DNA of 64,000 nt from the NCBI GenBank assembly GCA_022829145.1, contig CM040746.1, forward strand, positions 10,166,184 through 10,230,183, given 5' to 3'. Every line of letters starts with the position of its first letter. Position 1 is the stretch's first letter. Origin of the DNA: Albula goreensis (taxonomy: Eukaryota; Chordata; Actinopteri; Albuliformes; Albulidae). The notes beneath the pieces are model-generated. The model saw only the letters and a list, made by a program, of their open reading frames with translations. It was not told where the DNA came from and ran no database searches. Shown piece by piece: positions 10,420 through 24,654 of this stretch. Both the position numbers and the translations under genes were made by a program.

Positions 10420-12540
10420 ATAAATGCAAATATTCCTATGACCTACCAGTGACCTCAGTTCTGCAAAGACTAGAATTCACAAGCTTATGTGCAGTGAGCA
10501 TTCTGGCACAAATGCATGGCTGCCATGCATCACCCTGTTGGGATCTGCTGTGGTGGATTAGGCACATTTACATAAATGCTGATTATTATTAAAAGGAAAT
10601 CCATTATTTTCATTAGGAAATGTGTCATGACGGGCAGCACAAGGCTTTAATACAGTCATTTGTAACATTCAGTCATAGTCTTATGCATGACTTCCAGACT
10701 ACATTGCTCTGTGTTCTAGTTTAAGCCATGTTTGCAGGTCATATAGATTTGCCTGCAATTCTACTAAAATTCTGTTAATAAACAAATGATTTTTCTCATT
10801 TTGTTACTAAAAGTTTAACTGTGATGTTAATACATTTTGGTATGTGTTTTTAAAAATGCTAAATGTTGAATTTTGTAATCAGTAAGTTGCAATAAAGACT
10901 TACAATGTCCTACTATGTTTTAATGTCATGTTACATTTATGTTCAATGGTATCTTGACTGTACAATGTGTGATCTAATACAATGTCTAGGCTAGTCCCCA
11001 ATAATTTGACAAACCTGCATACAAAGTGCATACCTGGTACTTTTGAGACTTTTTGTTCCTGCTTTTAAAGGCACATCCTTGTACATTCCATTGTATCGTA
11101 CCACAAAAATGACTGTTTTTAAGAATTAAAAGTACTGTGGGTGCAGATTATCCAATGTTTAGCCAAAGGTAATGGAGGGGGCTGAAATAACTCTGAAATA
11201 ACTGATGCAAAAACATAGGTACCACCTGTGCACATAACGCTGGGGAAACATGGGTCTGTCTGTACCCCCTGCTGCCCCCGGGTGACCTTTCGGGGGTCTT
11301 GGCTGTAACCAGAACCCTCCCTCCGGAGTGGGATTAACGGAGAGATTACAGAAGGTAACAATTCCCCCTTCCACATTCTGGAACAGAGGGATCCGACATC
11401 CGGGCAGAATTCCATCGGAATTTGAAAGGGAATGGAACTTAAAGGGCGCTTAAGTGAACGTGCTGTTGCCGTGAAAGTTGAATGATTGGGTACATCAGAT
11501 CCGACTGGAAGAGTCGTCAATGATGACAAAGATATATTTTTCCTGACTTTTAAAAACAGAGTTCTGTTTTTGTTCCTTAATGAGTAGACGGGCAATTTCA
11601 TTAAGGCCATATTAAATTAATGACAGACATACTCAAAACATGTTCCTTCCAGATATTTCTTAAAACATTCCCAATCCAGAATTATGAGGACCAAGCAATA
11701 ACTATATCAGACCTTTTTGGCTAGTGCTACATTCAGACTGCTCTCTCTCAGTTTACCTGCCAGGTTACCAACAAAAGGGCCAAATGTATTCCGACTGGAA
11801 TGTTTAAGGTGTTAATGTTCAGAAAAAGATTAAGATTATTGACTGATATGGCGCCTTTTGAAGATTTGATAGCAAAGAATAAGGATTGTAAATGGAAATT
11901 TTATCTGGTCGGGACCCACTGTCTTTACTTCATTCAGTGTAGGCATAGCATAGTGCATGGGTAATATTTCATTTTTAAATTATTATTGTATATTTTTTCA
12001 TATTTCATAATGGTTTATGTGCCCATTTTTTTATAAATGTTTCATGTAAACTGTATCTATTCAGTTGTGTGTTATGTGTAAATATATTTATGTAAAATAT
12101 GGTTGGAAAAGTCACTATAAAATTTGGATGACAAAAAAAATATTCAGAAAAAGAGTTCAAGATTCTTTTGTTTGAAGATTGTGGAAAAGGCCTCCTGTGA
12201 ATTCATTGTGACACAAGATAATGGATATTTGCATTTTATATTGTGTGACTGTGAGTAACAGAACAGTCCAAATGAAAGAGTAATGAATGGCTCTCTGCTA
12301 TCAGCCTTTATATCCAAAATATGCCGTATATATTTAACTGCATATTGGAGGCAAACTCTGGGACAGATCATAATACACAGGCTTCTGTGTCCTGAGGCTC
12401 ATTTTAATCAGAGATAATAATACATACACATAGAGGAGAAGGGTAATCAAGTTGGGTTATAGCTCCCCCATACACTTATATTGAGTCTCTTTTAGTGTGT
12501 GATCTCTCAAAGCATCTAAGCACATGTACCACTGAGACAA
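10420..12540. other. Intergenic, no gene seen
   Basis: AT-rich unique sequence. The 163-codon minus-strand ORF at 11119-11610 lacks any recognisable domain and is treated as chance. Confidence 0.65.
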
Positions 12541-12544
12541 GTAT

Positions 12545-12865
12545 GGCCTTGTTTTTTTATGTGTGTGTGTGTTTTAATATACAAGGCTGTGTGCAAAAGA
12601 GAAGGTGTGTGTATACGAGTCTGTGTGTGTGCATGAGAGACAGTGCGTGCTTGTAATTCTGTGTCTGTATGCATGTATTTGTATCACTATGTGTGCATGT
12701 TTGCTTATTTGTGTTTCTTGTTGGAGCGCATTGAGTACATGTGTTTGGGTTCATGTCTTTCTTTTCCAATATGTTTGCATTTATGTGCATGTGCTCATCT
12801 GGGGTTGTATCAATGTGTGTGTTTAGGTCTGCATGTGTCTTGTGTGCATTCGTATGTGTGTGGAA
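12545..12865 (+). repeat. Imperfect TG-rich belt
   Basis: TGTGTG/TGCATG-rich for about 320 bases. Cys/Val-rich ORFs on + and His/Thr-rich ORFs on - result from it. Confidence 0.85.
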
Positions 12866-13383
12866 TAGAATATAAGACAATGCGTTAATTTGTTAATTTG
12901 GATGTATGTTTTCAGTATGTCTTAGCTTGCATGTGGTCACTTATAATAAGCATTTGTCTGTGCGTCAGGAGGTTTGAACTGCCGCAGTACAGTTGCAGTC
13001 GAGGTGCCTTTCGCATTTCATTTCCTGCCCCTCATAAAAAACACTAACACCAACAAAACTTGGGTAGTCATCCATGACTCTTGACTTCAGACTCTCAATC
13101 TCTTAACTTCTTTCAAGGTTTCTTGCAGTCGGACTGGCACATTTAGACGAAAGGGTGGATTTGATGGACTGGTAAATTTGAACATTTCATGCACCCACTC
13201 ATCAGAACTCGGGACTTATCATTGGTCTATTACCTTCACACATCCCCCGATTTTGGCCAGTTACAGCAGATATTGGTGTAAAAATCCAGAGTTCAGGTTC
13301 ATAGCTATGATGTCATAGTTGTGGGCTTAATAAGTGGGTGGGGCTGGAGGAGGAAAGGGTAGCGGCTAATACAGTCACCTCAG

Positions 13384-13515
13384 ATGTATGTGTATGTGTT
13401 TCCCTATGTGTGACTGTGTGCGTGTGTTTGTGAAGGAAGGTAATGGGAAAGATGCTCACACACCAGTGGGCCCTTACTTGTTCACATGTGTCGTGTGCTT
13501 GTGTGTGTGTTTATG
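13384..13515 (+). repeat. Imperfect TG-rich patch
   Basis: TGTGTATGTG and TGTGTGCG runs at both ends of a 130-base stretch. Confidence 0.6.
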
Positions 13516-13519
13516 GTGG

Positions 13520-16500
13520 CCATACAAGGGTCACTCACCTGGGGGGAGAGCAGAAGGTGTGATAAGGGAAATTCTAACATGCTGAAGTAACCAAGGGCAA
13601 CCAGAGGCCTGCAGGCCAACGCCCCAGTGTTTGTTGATACAACCCTCACACTGTATCCACATCTGCCTCTCCTCCAACAGAGAGAGAAGCCCCCAATGCC
13701 CTCCGGCCAATCAGAGTTCAGACCGAATGCAGGGAGCGTAGCCTTAGGTGTGTAACAGGCATTGAAAAATAAACTGTTATCTCTGAGCAGCTGGGGCCCC
13801 GTTCGTCATAGTCACCACGAGAAACTGATGAGGGCCCAAGTTTCTCTTCGCCACAACAAAGAGCACAAGCGTTCAGTGTTTTGGCAGCTTTACCTGTACC
13901 CCCCGGTGAGAACAAAGCCCAGTGACATCACAGAAGTATTCAGAACATCTGCGGTGGAGGTGGGCTGTCTTCCGCCCTCTTAACATAGTGTAGTTTATCT
14001 CTCAAAAAAAGAGAGGGTTTGTTTACGGATAGCTGATGGGAGAGGGAGCAAGTGAACTAAGCAGATAGGTAATAGTTTATTTGCAAAAAAAGGGGCCTTA
14101 AAAACTTACTAAGGAATACATCTATCAATTATTCTGTCTATCTTCCTTAATTGCACCTTCTTGAGGTTTTAATATATTGACTAGCAGACATTAGAATTGA
14201 CCATAGTGCAAAAACATTATTTTCACAAAACTATGTAAATAAGATGCCTCAGCAGAAGATACAGACTAACGACAAAGCACATAGTACCTAGCTTTCAGCA
14301 ATGCACCAAGTAAGAACTTTTTGCCTGAATTCACAAATTTTGTTTGATATTCATGAAGACATATTCTGAGAAAGGAGAAGAAAAAAAACATCAAAGTTAT
14401 AACTTCAAACTACAGGTTTAAATTTTCTGCTTTTACTTGGTGATGGATCTCCATTTCTCCTTATGCTTTCCTCATGGTTCTGATACAAGGATGTGAATTG
14501 TATGAAACAGACCCTCCATTATAAAAATCAAAATTACTTTCACTTGCATAATGTCTACTGAACCTTAAGGGTGTAAAACATTAAAAAATGTAATATTTGA
14601 GAAAATGGATGTCCTGAATAAACCCATTAAAGCAAAATATTAATAAAACGATAACCCAAATAGGAATGATGAGGAAATGACTAACAAAAGGTAAAATAAC
14701 TTCTAACACAGATAAAGCCACACAGAGCAACAATAATTATGGAAATGAAGAAAAATGTAAATTACTTACTGAATTGTTTTTTTGTTCGGTTTTTTGATAA
14801 AAAGGAAATAAGATGAAAAGACTAATTGCACAAACTCTCTCACAGGGTTGAGTGAAACAAAAGTCTTTTTAAAATATTATGAACCATTCAGAAACACTTC
14901 CTGTCTGTGACTGGCCTTTGTGAATGAAATGAATCTTCAGACACTACTGCTCAATGAGAATACAGAACAATCATGAGGTTAAGACAAGGACTTTCAATAA
15001 GAGCAATTTCAAAAAGTAAACATCAACTCTCCAATTCATCCAACCAATGAAATAAAATATGTAAAGAAATTTTTTTTTCTGTGGAAGGAACAAATACACA
15101 AAGGAATATTATTTTTCAAATGAATGCTTAATTATAGGAGCTAATTAATCTGCTGACTGAATGCTGTCCATTGTAAACTCTGCAAAAAAAAAAAATGAAG
15201 TTTGTTATAACTTGAATGACTTTTTATAAAAATAGGCTCACACTGAACACAGGTTGTGACCAAATGTTGCCGGTTTGAAAATAGAAGTCAAAACAATGTT
15301 GTTCTAAGGAGTTCTTCACATTCAGCTAGAGTGGCAGGCCTTGCATATTCCGGCATGTTCCGACTTCAGTGAGACAGCTTTATTGTGTTCAGCTGGCTGA
15401 ACAAACCATATAGAGATGTAGAAGTGAAGGGGAACGAGGGGGTGGAGGAAGGGATTTCTATTTTAAGAAAGATGTTTATTTTCTCTTCTCTTTTAGCGTG
15501 CGCTCGCCACTATGTTCCCGTCATCCGGCGACCAACCACACCACCCTCCACCCCCCAACAGGCGTCTTGAACCCGCACTCACGGCCTCCTTCCTGCCCTG
15601 GGGTCGTCTGTTCCTGAGCTTTTCTGTAAAGTTCTGAGCAAGTCCACATTCACCTTTCCAAAAAATTCCATTCCATGCTGGCCTCAATGAGCTGAACTCA
15701 AGCGAAGTGAACGACATTAGGTTTCTCATCTAGACCTTAATTAAATTGGGCATTCTGACAAAATTCTCTCTCTCTGGCAGTCAGCTTCAGAAGGGAAAAT
15801 TGGCCTACCGGGGCAACACGTGAATTGTAACTGAAACACGTGTCCTTGTGGAAAACTTCCCTTGCCTTTTCTTCCTTCTGTAGGTGATTGATAATATGTT
15901 GTGAAACATGTTCCTTGTCTTTATTCTCTCTAAAGGTGATTGATAATATCTAAAGTTCATAACTGTGATTTATTATGGACAATAATAACTCATTTTTCAA
16001 AGCAAGAGACATTGATGTAAAAATAATAATAAAGATTGTGTTATGACAGACTTCAATTTGAAACATATGCCATAGATACTGGAAACCACCAGACAGACTT
16101 TATTGAAAGACAGTGTGATTATATGAGACGCGCACTGCAGTTCATCAGTCCTGTTCAACACACTGGCTACCAGGAAACTGCCCCAAGTCATATGTAACAG
16201 TAGGGCTCATCCCTATCATTCCTCATTACTTGGCCTTGGTATTAGCCTAGCGCCAGGAGTATACCTCTAAGCCTTTCAAAGCAATAAACCTACCCATTTC
16301 AGGACATAACAAACACTTTCTGGCCTATGACATAAATGCAGCACAAGAAGGCCTAAGGCTCATGGTTCTCAGTCCTTGTCCTGGAGTGCCGCAGTGTATG
16401 TCAGCTCTTGTTTTCACCTAAAATTCCACCACCATTTCACATCCAAGGAACCAGGTGAGGATAGTTAAGTATGTAATCAGCTGTTTTAACTGGGTATCAT

Positions 16501-17170
16501 ATATCATGGTGCTCCAGGTCCAGATATGAGGACAATGGCACCGGGGTGAATACCAATTAAATCAGGAAACCACTACCATGAACCACCCTCTCACAAATGG
16601 ACTGATGTCTAAGTTGTCAGGTTCCTGTTTTGTTGACTGTGCTGTTGAGTTATGCGCTGTTCCCCAATGATAAGGTTGGACTGTCTTGTGATCTCTGAAG
16701 ACTAAGCTCCCCGAGTTCCTAGATCATCTACAGATTATCAAGACCGGCAACTCCTGCTCAAGAGGGAGTTATGCTGTAATATGGCATCTTGGCCCCAAAC
16801 ATCAGCCTCATCTATAGACTATCTTTAAAAAAAAGTGGAATTAAAGATGCAGCTAAAGTAAATTAGAGTTATTGAGAACTTGCCAAATAATATGAACATA
16901 TTCATACAGTCACATACTCATGAAACAGGATTATAAATGTCCTAGTGTTGCTCTGTTTTTTTTTTTCCAAAACAAAATTTATTTTGGCTGAGTAACGTCA
17001 TGGTTTTGACTCTTCTGACAGACGCATTGCGTCACTTTGGTTTTGGACTTTTTAAAGCAGATTGTCAGCTCTGCTACTTACCAGTGGCTTTTTTGCAGAC
17101 AAACTGTCACTGGTTTCACACGGACTTGGCATTTTGGCATTTCCCTTGCCTTAACATCATGTCAAATTAG
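13520..17170. other. Intergenic, no gene seen
   Basis: A-rich unique sequence with short homopolymers, and the MITE at 16.36 kb. Confidence 0.7.
16361..16542. mobile_element. MITE of the same family
   Basis: The left arm GGTTCTCAGTCCTTGTCCTG then GAGTGCCGCAGTGT, and right arm GGTGCTCCAGGTCCAG then TATGAGGAC, are near inverses; the interior includes GTAATCAGCTGTTTTAACTG. Confidence 0.6.
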
Positions 17171-17430
17171 CAAAAACACACACACACACACACTTTGATG
17201 AAAAAATAGCACAGTGGACTCCTCCCTATGCAGAAATAGCCATGTTTGTGTTTCCTTAGTGACTAGTTTGTTATAAGTTGGCAGTGGTGGTCCTTTTCAT
17301 TTATTTGTTTTTTGTTTTTCTTGGATCCTGCCTTTTTTCCCCCTGAATGAACAGCGCTGAGGGCATGAGCTTTTATTTTGACCACGCTATGTAACGGTTT
17401 TTGCTATTTTTATTACGTCACTTTGGCTCG
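16985..17430. promoter_or_regulatory. Region with three CRE-like motifs
   Basis: TAACGTCATGG (about 16993), TTGCGTCACTTTGG (about 17028) and TTACGTCACTTTGG (about 17413). The last two share eleven bases, CGTCACTTTGG, suggesting a duplicated or repeatedly selected word. No gene is nearby. Confidence 0.3.
17175..17193 (+). repeat. (CA)n microsatellite
   Basis: About nine CA units in an AT-rich context. Confidence 0.9.
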
Positions 17431-17434
17431 AGGC

Positions 17435-20400
17435 TCTGGAATCAGCCTGGCAACCATGGTCATTACCTAAAACCGCCGTGTCAATTAAAACCGGGGCAGA
17501 GTTTGCGCTCGAGGGCAGCATTATTCATTTTTTTCCCCCCGTGAACAGCAGTGATATTTCAGAACTTCTCTTCTGTTGCATTTTTAATGCGCAGGCTTAT
17601 GGCAGTAATAAAACCCGATACCAAAAAGATAGATAAACAGTCGCTTGTAATTTCCTACCGTCCCTTGAATACCTTCGAGCAAGACACTTTCAAAATGTGC
17701 AGCTGTCTGCTGGGAAGGGAGACAGCATGAGACGCGTGAGAGACACATGAGACCTGCAAACAATACAACACAGTACCGAAAGGTATGCGTTGAGTATGAA
17801 ATACCACACACAAAAAAACGCTCTTCAAATACAATTCAATAAATATATCCGAATCTCGGACATGATAAAGATTAAACCGAAGGACAACATATAAACTGGT
17901 ATTTACCTCATAATCTGCGGGAGAGACATGGAAATACCCTTTACAACTGGTCTCACTTCATAGAAGTGGCACTACTTGACATGTATTCTTTGGTGGATTA
18001 TGTAGTTGGCAGGTACATATAGTTGTTTATTTCTCACTGCGTACAGCGTAATCTATTTATCATAACTTTGTCACCGGTATAAATTAGGGCGTGACACCAG
18101 CCACACATATTTTGAATAATTCATTTTATGTAGCACAGTGTACAGCGCTTTAATTCATTGACTAACAAACATTGTGATTGATATAGTGTCACTGCGCCGC
18201 AAATTTCTGACTTAAATGTTGTCAGTTGGCCTACTTTTTGCAGGTTATGTGATAACGACTGTGTGGAACTGTACGTGCAGTTTGTGTGCGAGACCCATAA
18301 AACCATGAAATGCGCTCGAAGGAGGGGTTTATTATGGAATTCCAACGGTTAATGCGAGACAGATAAGAGTTATGCCGGCGCGGTATTAGCAATGGCACAC
18401 TGACAACGCGCTAGGCCTTTTCCTGTCACATTAGCGTGCATCCCTTCCTAAAGTGACTCGTTTATTTACACTGCACAGATGGGTTTTCTTTTAGCTACTC
18501 TTACAGCCATACAGGTAGGCTATTTGTCAAGCTTGTCTGCCTCTTTCTTCCAGCACTTTTTAAAAACATATGTTTAGCTGCTTAACAGAGAAATGCTGGA
18601 TTCCCAGTGTGCAATGACTGTCATTTTCCTGACACGGGGTCTCTAGAACAGCATGCGATATATACATATCAGTAATTAAAATTAGGCATGTTGTAAATTA
18701 ACCAAATATTTCTCAAACTAATTTTCAATCAGAACAATTGCATTCTAAGGATAACTAGTTTCACCTTCTCCAATGATACCAAACTGAAAGGTAGTGGTCA
18801 CAACACATGGATATTGTATTACTGCAGAGTACTAACAACGGCAAAACTATCTAAATAATTAAAGTTTATTTAATACTCGTAAAATAATCAGGTATATTTG
18901 CAATAGGTATCAGTGACCAAATAGCTGCTTGCATTTGAATATGACATTTCTTCATTTGAACTTGACAATTTTCTTCAATTTCTTTTTATTCTAAAATGAA
19001 ACTGCATATGCATCTTTGTCTTCAGATATATTTTCCCCATAAATGTACTGTGCATGAACTATACATATTAAAACATTGGGGAGGATGGAGGTCATGAGAT
19101 TACTTTAGCCATAAATTATATTTCATATTATATTTCAGTGTGTACATTCCTCATATTTACAAGCTATTTGTTAATCTCAGCTCAAGTTTCACAGCGCTTT
19201 TTTGGCATGGCTTTTTTGTTTTTGAACATACTCCCATAGCCTACAAGTAATATTTGCTTTTAATAGGGAACACTGTCATTCACTTTGGGATAGTAAAAAA
19301 CTTCCAACATAAATAGGGATTGATTTGTATTTATTGTTGTTTCTTTGGGGGGGTGGACATTGGGGAGCAACAAGGAAAAATAAAACTGCTTCATACTCTG
19401 CAGTGACAAACCAATCAGGATGCCCTTGAACATCCGTTATTTATAACCTACTGTACGAGCTCCAGCTACTCACATAAAAGAGGAAAGAATCAAATTTCAA
19501 ACGAGGGGTGCAGCAAAAAAAAAGTAATGTAGAGAGCTCCGGAATTTACAGCGGCCCCTAAACGCTCTGTTTTGATGTTGTCGTAAATAACCTTTTTAGC
19601 CATTCATCAATCGTTACAGCGTACTGTACATCATGTTTCCATTATGCCGTATTTTAATGGATATTCATGACATGCTGACAGATTTTGAAGGGTGGGTGGG
19701 GGGGGGGTAGTTGTTGCTGACGTGGCGTTTTTAGTAATTTGTTCCGTTATATTGTCAGCTTCTATGCGTGCCTGCTTCGTCTCAGCCTCGGTCCAGTTAA
19801 GTCTACCCAGAATCCTTGGCCTCCATTAACTTGGCATGTTTGACGCTGTAGAAGCGAATGTAGGCCGAACCTAAAAGTAATACTCCAGCTGCATTATGGG
19901 AGGCAGAATGTCTTTTGTGTGCTGTTATTTCTTGGCACATTTCTGTCTGAATATGTGTGTGGGGAGATGATGGGGGGAGTTGGAAGGGTGAGTCATTTGA
20001 TATATTTCTTCTTTCCTTCGTTCATTGTGTTCGACCCCTGCATGTTAAAAATGTTTGCCTCCATATTCTGACTTCTGTACACGGGGAGCTCTCTGTAGCC
20101 CTGTTCCAGATGTAAGACGTGAAGCAGGCATGGAAATGTCTGGGGAAATCATCTCTAAAGCACGTCAGTTCTGTCTTTTATGGTTTGTGCTTCAGTGGAA
20201 TATTATACCTTATTCTGTTTTTGTTAATCAGCTTTTTTCCCCCTTCTTTTCATTTAGCCGATTACTTTTCTTGGAGCAAAAATGACTAACTAAGGAATCT
20301 AATGTAAGTTACATAAAAAAGCAAAACATACTTCGAGTTTGTCCTCGAACTTGCGTAACAATGGTTCAAGAGGTGTTTTTTCTGCGTCTTACTGAAATTG

Positions 20401-20880
20401 ATTTTGGTTATTCCTGAGATAACAATAACATAATGAATGAAGTAATTAGGTTTTAACCTGAAGTTAAGGGCAAAACATGTTGTTGCTACATTTAACAGAA
20501 ACTGTAGTTGCTCCAGGGTCATTGGAAGTCGGCGCTTATTTATTTAATGTTCTTGTGACCTTGAACGAATTTAATTAATGCTTTTTTATTTACACAAAAG
20601 TTCTATGAAGTGTAAAATCCACCCTTGATCAAAAATGAGTCTTTAATCACAAGAATAGTCTGGAAAGGGAAATGTTTGCTTTTTTGCCCTGGCAAATTGA
20701 AGATTATTTGCATTTCCTTGGATTAATTTTTTGAGTAGACTGAACTAAGGGCATGGCAACATTTCAGCAGTGATAGGTCCTATGTGGTCAAGTAAATCAG
20801 AATCCAATAAATGAAACAGATTTGGAAAGCATCTCAGAGTAGTCCTTCAAGCATTGGGAGGGTTGGCCACTTAAATTACA
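17435..20880. other. Intergenic, no gene seen
   Basis: Very AT-rich, repeat-poor. The low repeat content at about 17.4-19.9 kb is compatible with conserved regulatory DNA. A G-rich run lies at about 19690-19708. Confidence 0.6.
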
Positions 20881-20882
20881 CG

Positions 20883-21005
20883 TATTAGTAGTAGTAGTAA
20901 TATTTGTAGTATGGGTAGGAGCAATAGCAGCGGTAGTAGAAGCAGTAGTATTAATCTTGGTATCAATAATATTATTATTAGTGGTAGTTGTATTAGGATT
21001 TTTAC
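20883..21005 (+). repeat. GTA-rich trinucleotide region
   Basis: Imperfect GTA/ATT triplets produce Ser-rich (+) and Thr-rich (-) ORFs with no domain content. Confidence 0.8.
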
Positions 21006-21009
21006 CATT

Positions 21010-24000
21010 ATACATTCACCTATCACTGTGAAAACCCTATTGCAGTTGTTTTGGTGGACTGCAGTGCATTCGGGTAAATGGCCTCTGGTTTTTCAGCTCA
21101 GCATTGTATGTGGTACACTTTCAGCTGCTGCGATGCTCTGAAGATTGGAGACACAGTGTTGTAGACCTCTATTCTGCTGCTGAAAATGCTGAGCTGTTGG
21201 GTTTTTGAGTTGTTGAAAGATCACACACTGTTTGTATAGGGTTCTACCCCCTGCATCTCCCATGTTCGGCACTGTTGTAGATGGTGCAGATCTTCCTACT
21301 CTTCATTATGGCTTTGCTTTTTTTGTTGTTGTTATTTTTTTATTTTGGCAGAATTGGGTCTCATTTTCTGTAGTGGGTGTGAAGTATGTATCATTTGTTT
21401 TCTCTGTGTTTCCACAACCAAAACGCTGGAGAGAGGACAGGGTTAAAAAGGGTCGTGGTGATGGGGGGTTGCCGAACATTGAAATGTTACAGCACAACAG
21501 ACACAGCATACCAGTTCAAAGCGTCCTTGAGTTTCTGTACATCTGTACATAAGACAAAGTTATTAGTTCGGCCTTGGCAATAAAGACAAATCAAGAATCT
21601 ATATAGTGGAGGATGGTCTGTTTTTGTTGGCCTGTCCAAGGCCGAGGGACCAGCTGTGGATCTCCCTGAGCCCACGCCTGCCTAGCTTAACAGGCTTTTA
21701 ATGGCCTTAGCAGCCTGTCGCGCATAGTTAAATTACAACCTGTGGACCGATAGGAAGAATTTTTGCCTGACACTGTGGCCGTATTCTATTAGCTGAGCCC
21801 CATAAATACCTTAAAATATCAGCATGAGTGGTGTGATTGTGAGATACCTTGCCCTGAATTGCGCTGAGCGTCTGCACGCGCATATCTCCATGAGTGCGTA
21901 TCTCATGGGCGCTGCGATTTCAGTGGCCTCTCCCTGAGAGCCAGGGGGAGAGGGAGGACTTTCTCACTCGTCTCGTGAGATATGTTCTCTCCCTCTGACC
22001 TGTGGAGTCTGCCTCATTTTTCTTCAGAGTTCCTTTCTCCTTTTTTATTTTTAACTCTCGCCATACTGTCTGTGAATGACAGTAGTGGTGTAGTGCCACG
22101 CTACCAGCCAAGGCATTGGTTGAGGTTCTCAGAGGGCCATTGACACATTCTTCGACCAGACAAAGTATATGTGATTGGTTCAAAATATTATTCCCTTGTC
22201 AACCTCCTCTTCTTTATATTTTTTCTTCTCCCAATTTGGAATGTCCAGATTGTGTTTCTTGGTAGGGCTCATTACTGTAACCTCCATCAGCAGGTAAAGA
22301 GAGGTCAGGTAAGCATGCTGCATTTTCTGTACACAGTCCCATAATTCAAAATGACCACTGACCTTTTTTTGGTGGAGGGCAAGGGGTAAAAATGATAATT
22401 GATGTTGAGGGGTTGTGGCCGGTGAAATGGTGAATTAATGAACATTTGAACATAACAACATGTGGAATGATGTGACAGTGACTAAGTGGGGTTCAGGGAC
22501 AGGTAATGGGAGGTGTCAGTGTAGTGTGGATTTGGCCACTCAGTCTTGTTCAATAACAAGCAGCCTCAAACAAGCAAACCGTTCCCTGCAATGTTAATAA
22601 AATTCCGCTTTGCATGAGGTCACCATATAACACATTTTTTTATTATTTGTCCAGTGTAGTGATAGACACTGCTCTGCAGACTGCTTTATCAGAGCTGTCT
22701 TTGTCAGAGGGATTTGCCTGTTGAGGCTGGAGTCAGACCACACACTCTCATGGTCCCACAACCACCTGACAAAACAGGCATCTGTGTGGGGTTTGGCCCT
22801 GTGGTTCTTTCTTTTGTCGTTTCTTTACAATGTATTTGATGACAATATCCAAGAAATATCTTGAGCACAATGCCGTTCCCTGAATAACCGGTCTCACCTC
22901 CTTCCAGCAGTGCAAATGTTAGCCTTAGCAGTTCCTCTGACTTTATTTCTGTTCCTTGGGTTTATTCCTGGAAAACAATTTCTCCTATACTGTCCATGCC
23001 TGGTCTGTGCTTGGGTGTAGTCTTTTTGCCATAGCACAATGAATCATAGACCATTGTGAAAATTGTCCAAAACCAGACTGTCTAAGGAAGTCAAAGACAG
23101 ACACTACGTCCAAGGTGGTCATCTAAATTTTTGGCAGGCTTCTCCTGGACCTCAGTCGTGGGGACTGTCGCCTCCCCACGGGGCGGGACAGTGATGACCA
23201 CTTGCTTCCTCCGAAGTCTGTCATTCACAGCTGCCTCTCTCACGGGCGTGAAAAATGGCCCTTGCAGCTCTATGGCTGAACCGTCTTTGTGAGGGGGGAA
23301 GGCACTTGATGTTCCAAGGTTCTCCTGTAAGAATATTAGAGTGTTAAATGTTAATGATATAGTCTGCCTAGTGCCACGGTGTAAAAATAACCCTGTCAGT
23401 TTATTTGGCTGTGAAAATAAAATGGAGTTAAAATGGAACTGAACTGTGACATCAGCCCTGCCCACAGCAAACATCCCTCAAACAGACTGAGGAGGAAGCA
23501 GCCAAACACATGGGCTTGTGATGCCATGTGCATGGCCCTGCCCTCAGCTATGCTTATGAATGTGTGAACCGTCCTTAGATTTCCCCTATGTGACCAACTC
23601 CAGCTCCAGCCAAACTTAACTCCTGATTTTACTCTTATGAAATGGAAATAAAACAGGAGAGTGGGTGGTGTGGGAGTTCATGGAACTTGTTGGAAAAGTG
23701 ACGCCTCCTCATTGCTCAGTAACTTAATGGACAGGATAGCTATGTCACATCTGTAATACATGTAGGAATGTTCATTACGAGTTGAGTGTCCTTTTAAGAG
23801 GAAGTCAGAAAATTAACTTTTATTGCCAAAGTACTCTTACTTTGATCGAAATTTCAATTTCCACAAACTATATGATGTGGAATATAGCTGTAAATTGCTG
23901 GGATAAGTCAAGCAGCCACATGTCTCTTCACAGCACACCCTTTCCAATGCTAAGAGCAACCAGGAGCCCAAAGCAAGTGTGACTGAAGGTCTCGCCGTTG

Positions 24001-24650
24001 GAGCTCGCATAGTGACAAACACAGGATGTGATAATTAATTCAGAGCCATGATAAACCTGATGTCACCTTCCTGTAGCCATTTTGTCCCTCCGAAAAGGTC
24101 ACTCCTAGCACGTTTCTGTCAGCCTCACGCGAAAGCAATCTGCCTCGGTAACCCTCACCATTGTGTTGGCTTATTAAGCCGATGTCCCCTTGATAGGGAT
24201 CCCATTGAGCTCCACACACAGTGACCATTTTTCACCCTGACTTGTGAGGAAATGAAATCGACATACAAAAACACATTTTTATTGTGTTTGAAGCCAGCAG
24301 AGGACAATGTAGTGATTGGCTGTACTGTTGAATTCCACACGTTCGTCTGCTTTGTTAGCCTTGGAAAAAAAGAGTTTTTCCCCCCATCCTGATGATTTCA
24401 CAATTTCCTGAGTCGTCTGAAACAAGTATAGTTTTTTAATGTAAAATATCCAACTCGTACTCCTCCTTTACTTTTCTCCATCTCCCCCTCTGTCCATCCC
24501 CTCCCCCTTCCTTGTCATGATGATGTGTATCTCACTGTGTATTTTATTCATTAAAAGCTTTTCCTTGAATTGACTGAAAGCATTAGAACTGAACAGTTCA
24601 AGAACAAACTTAGATGGGTATAAAGGCCTCCTCTAATGAAAAAATAATAA
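21010..24650. other. Intergenic, no gene seen
   Basis: Unique DNA plus the U1 repeat at 23.66 kb. The 127-codon minus-strand ORF at 23091-23474 shows no domain. Confidence 0.65.
23662..23965 (+). repeat. Unnamed interspersed repeat U1, copy 2
   Basis: GTGGTGTGGGAGTTCATGG, GATAGCTATGTCACATCTGT, then AGAGGAAGTCAGAAAATTAA and CTTTTATTGCCAAAGTACTC. The right half matches copy 3. Confidence 0.5.
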
Positions 24651-24654
24651 AAAC

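Noticed and set aside
11119-11610. 163-codon minus-strand ORF
   Set aside because: No conserved motif; flanked by AT-rich noncoding DNA and lacking splice-site support.
24294-24305. CTCF-like site CCAGCAGAGGAC
   Set aside because: One mismatch at a strongly constrained G in the core; too weak to call.
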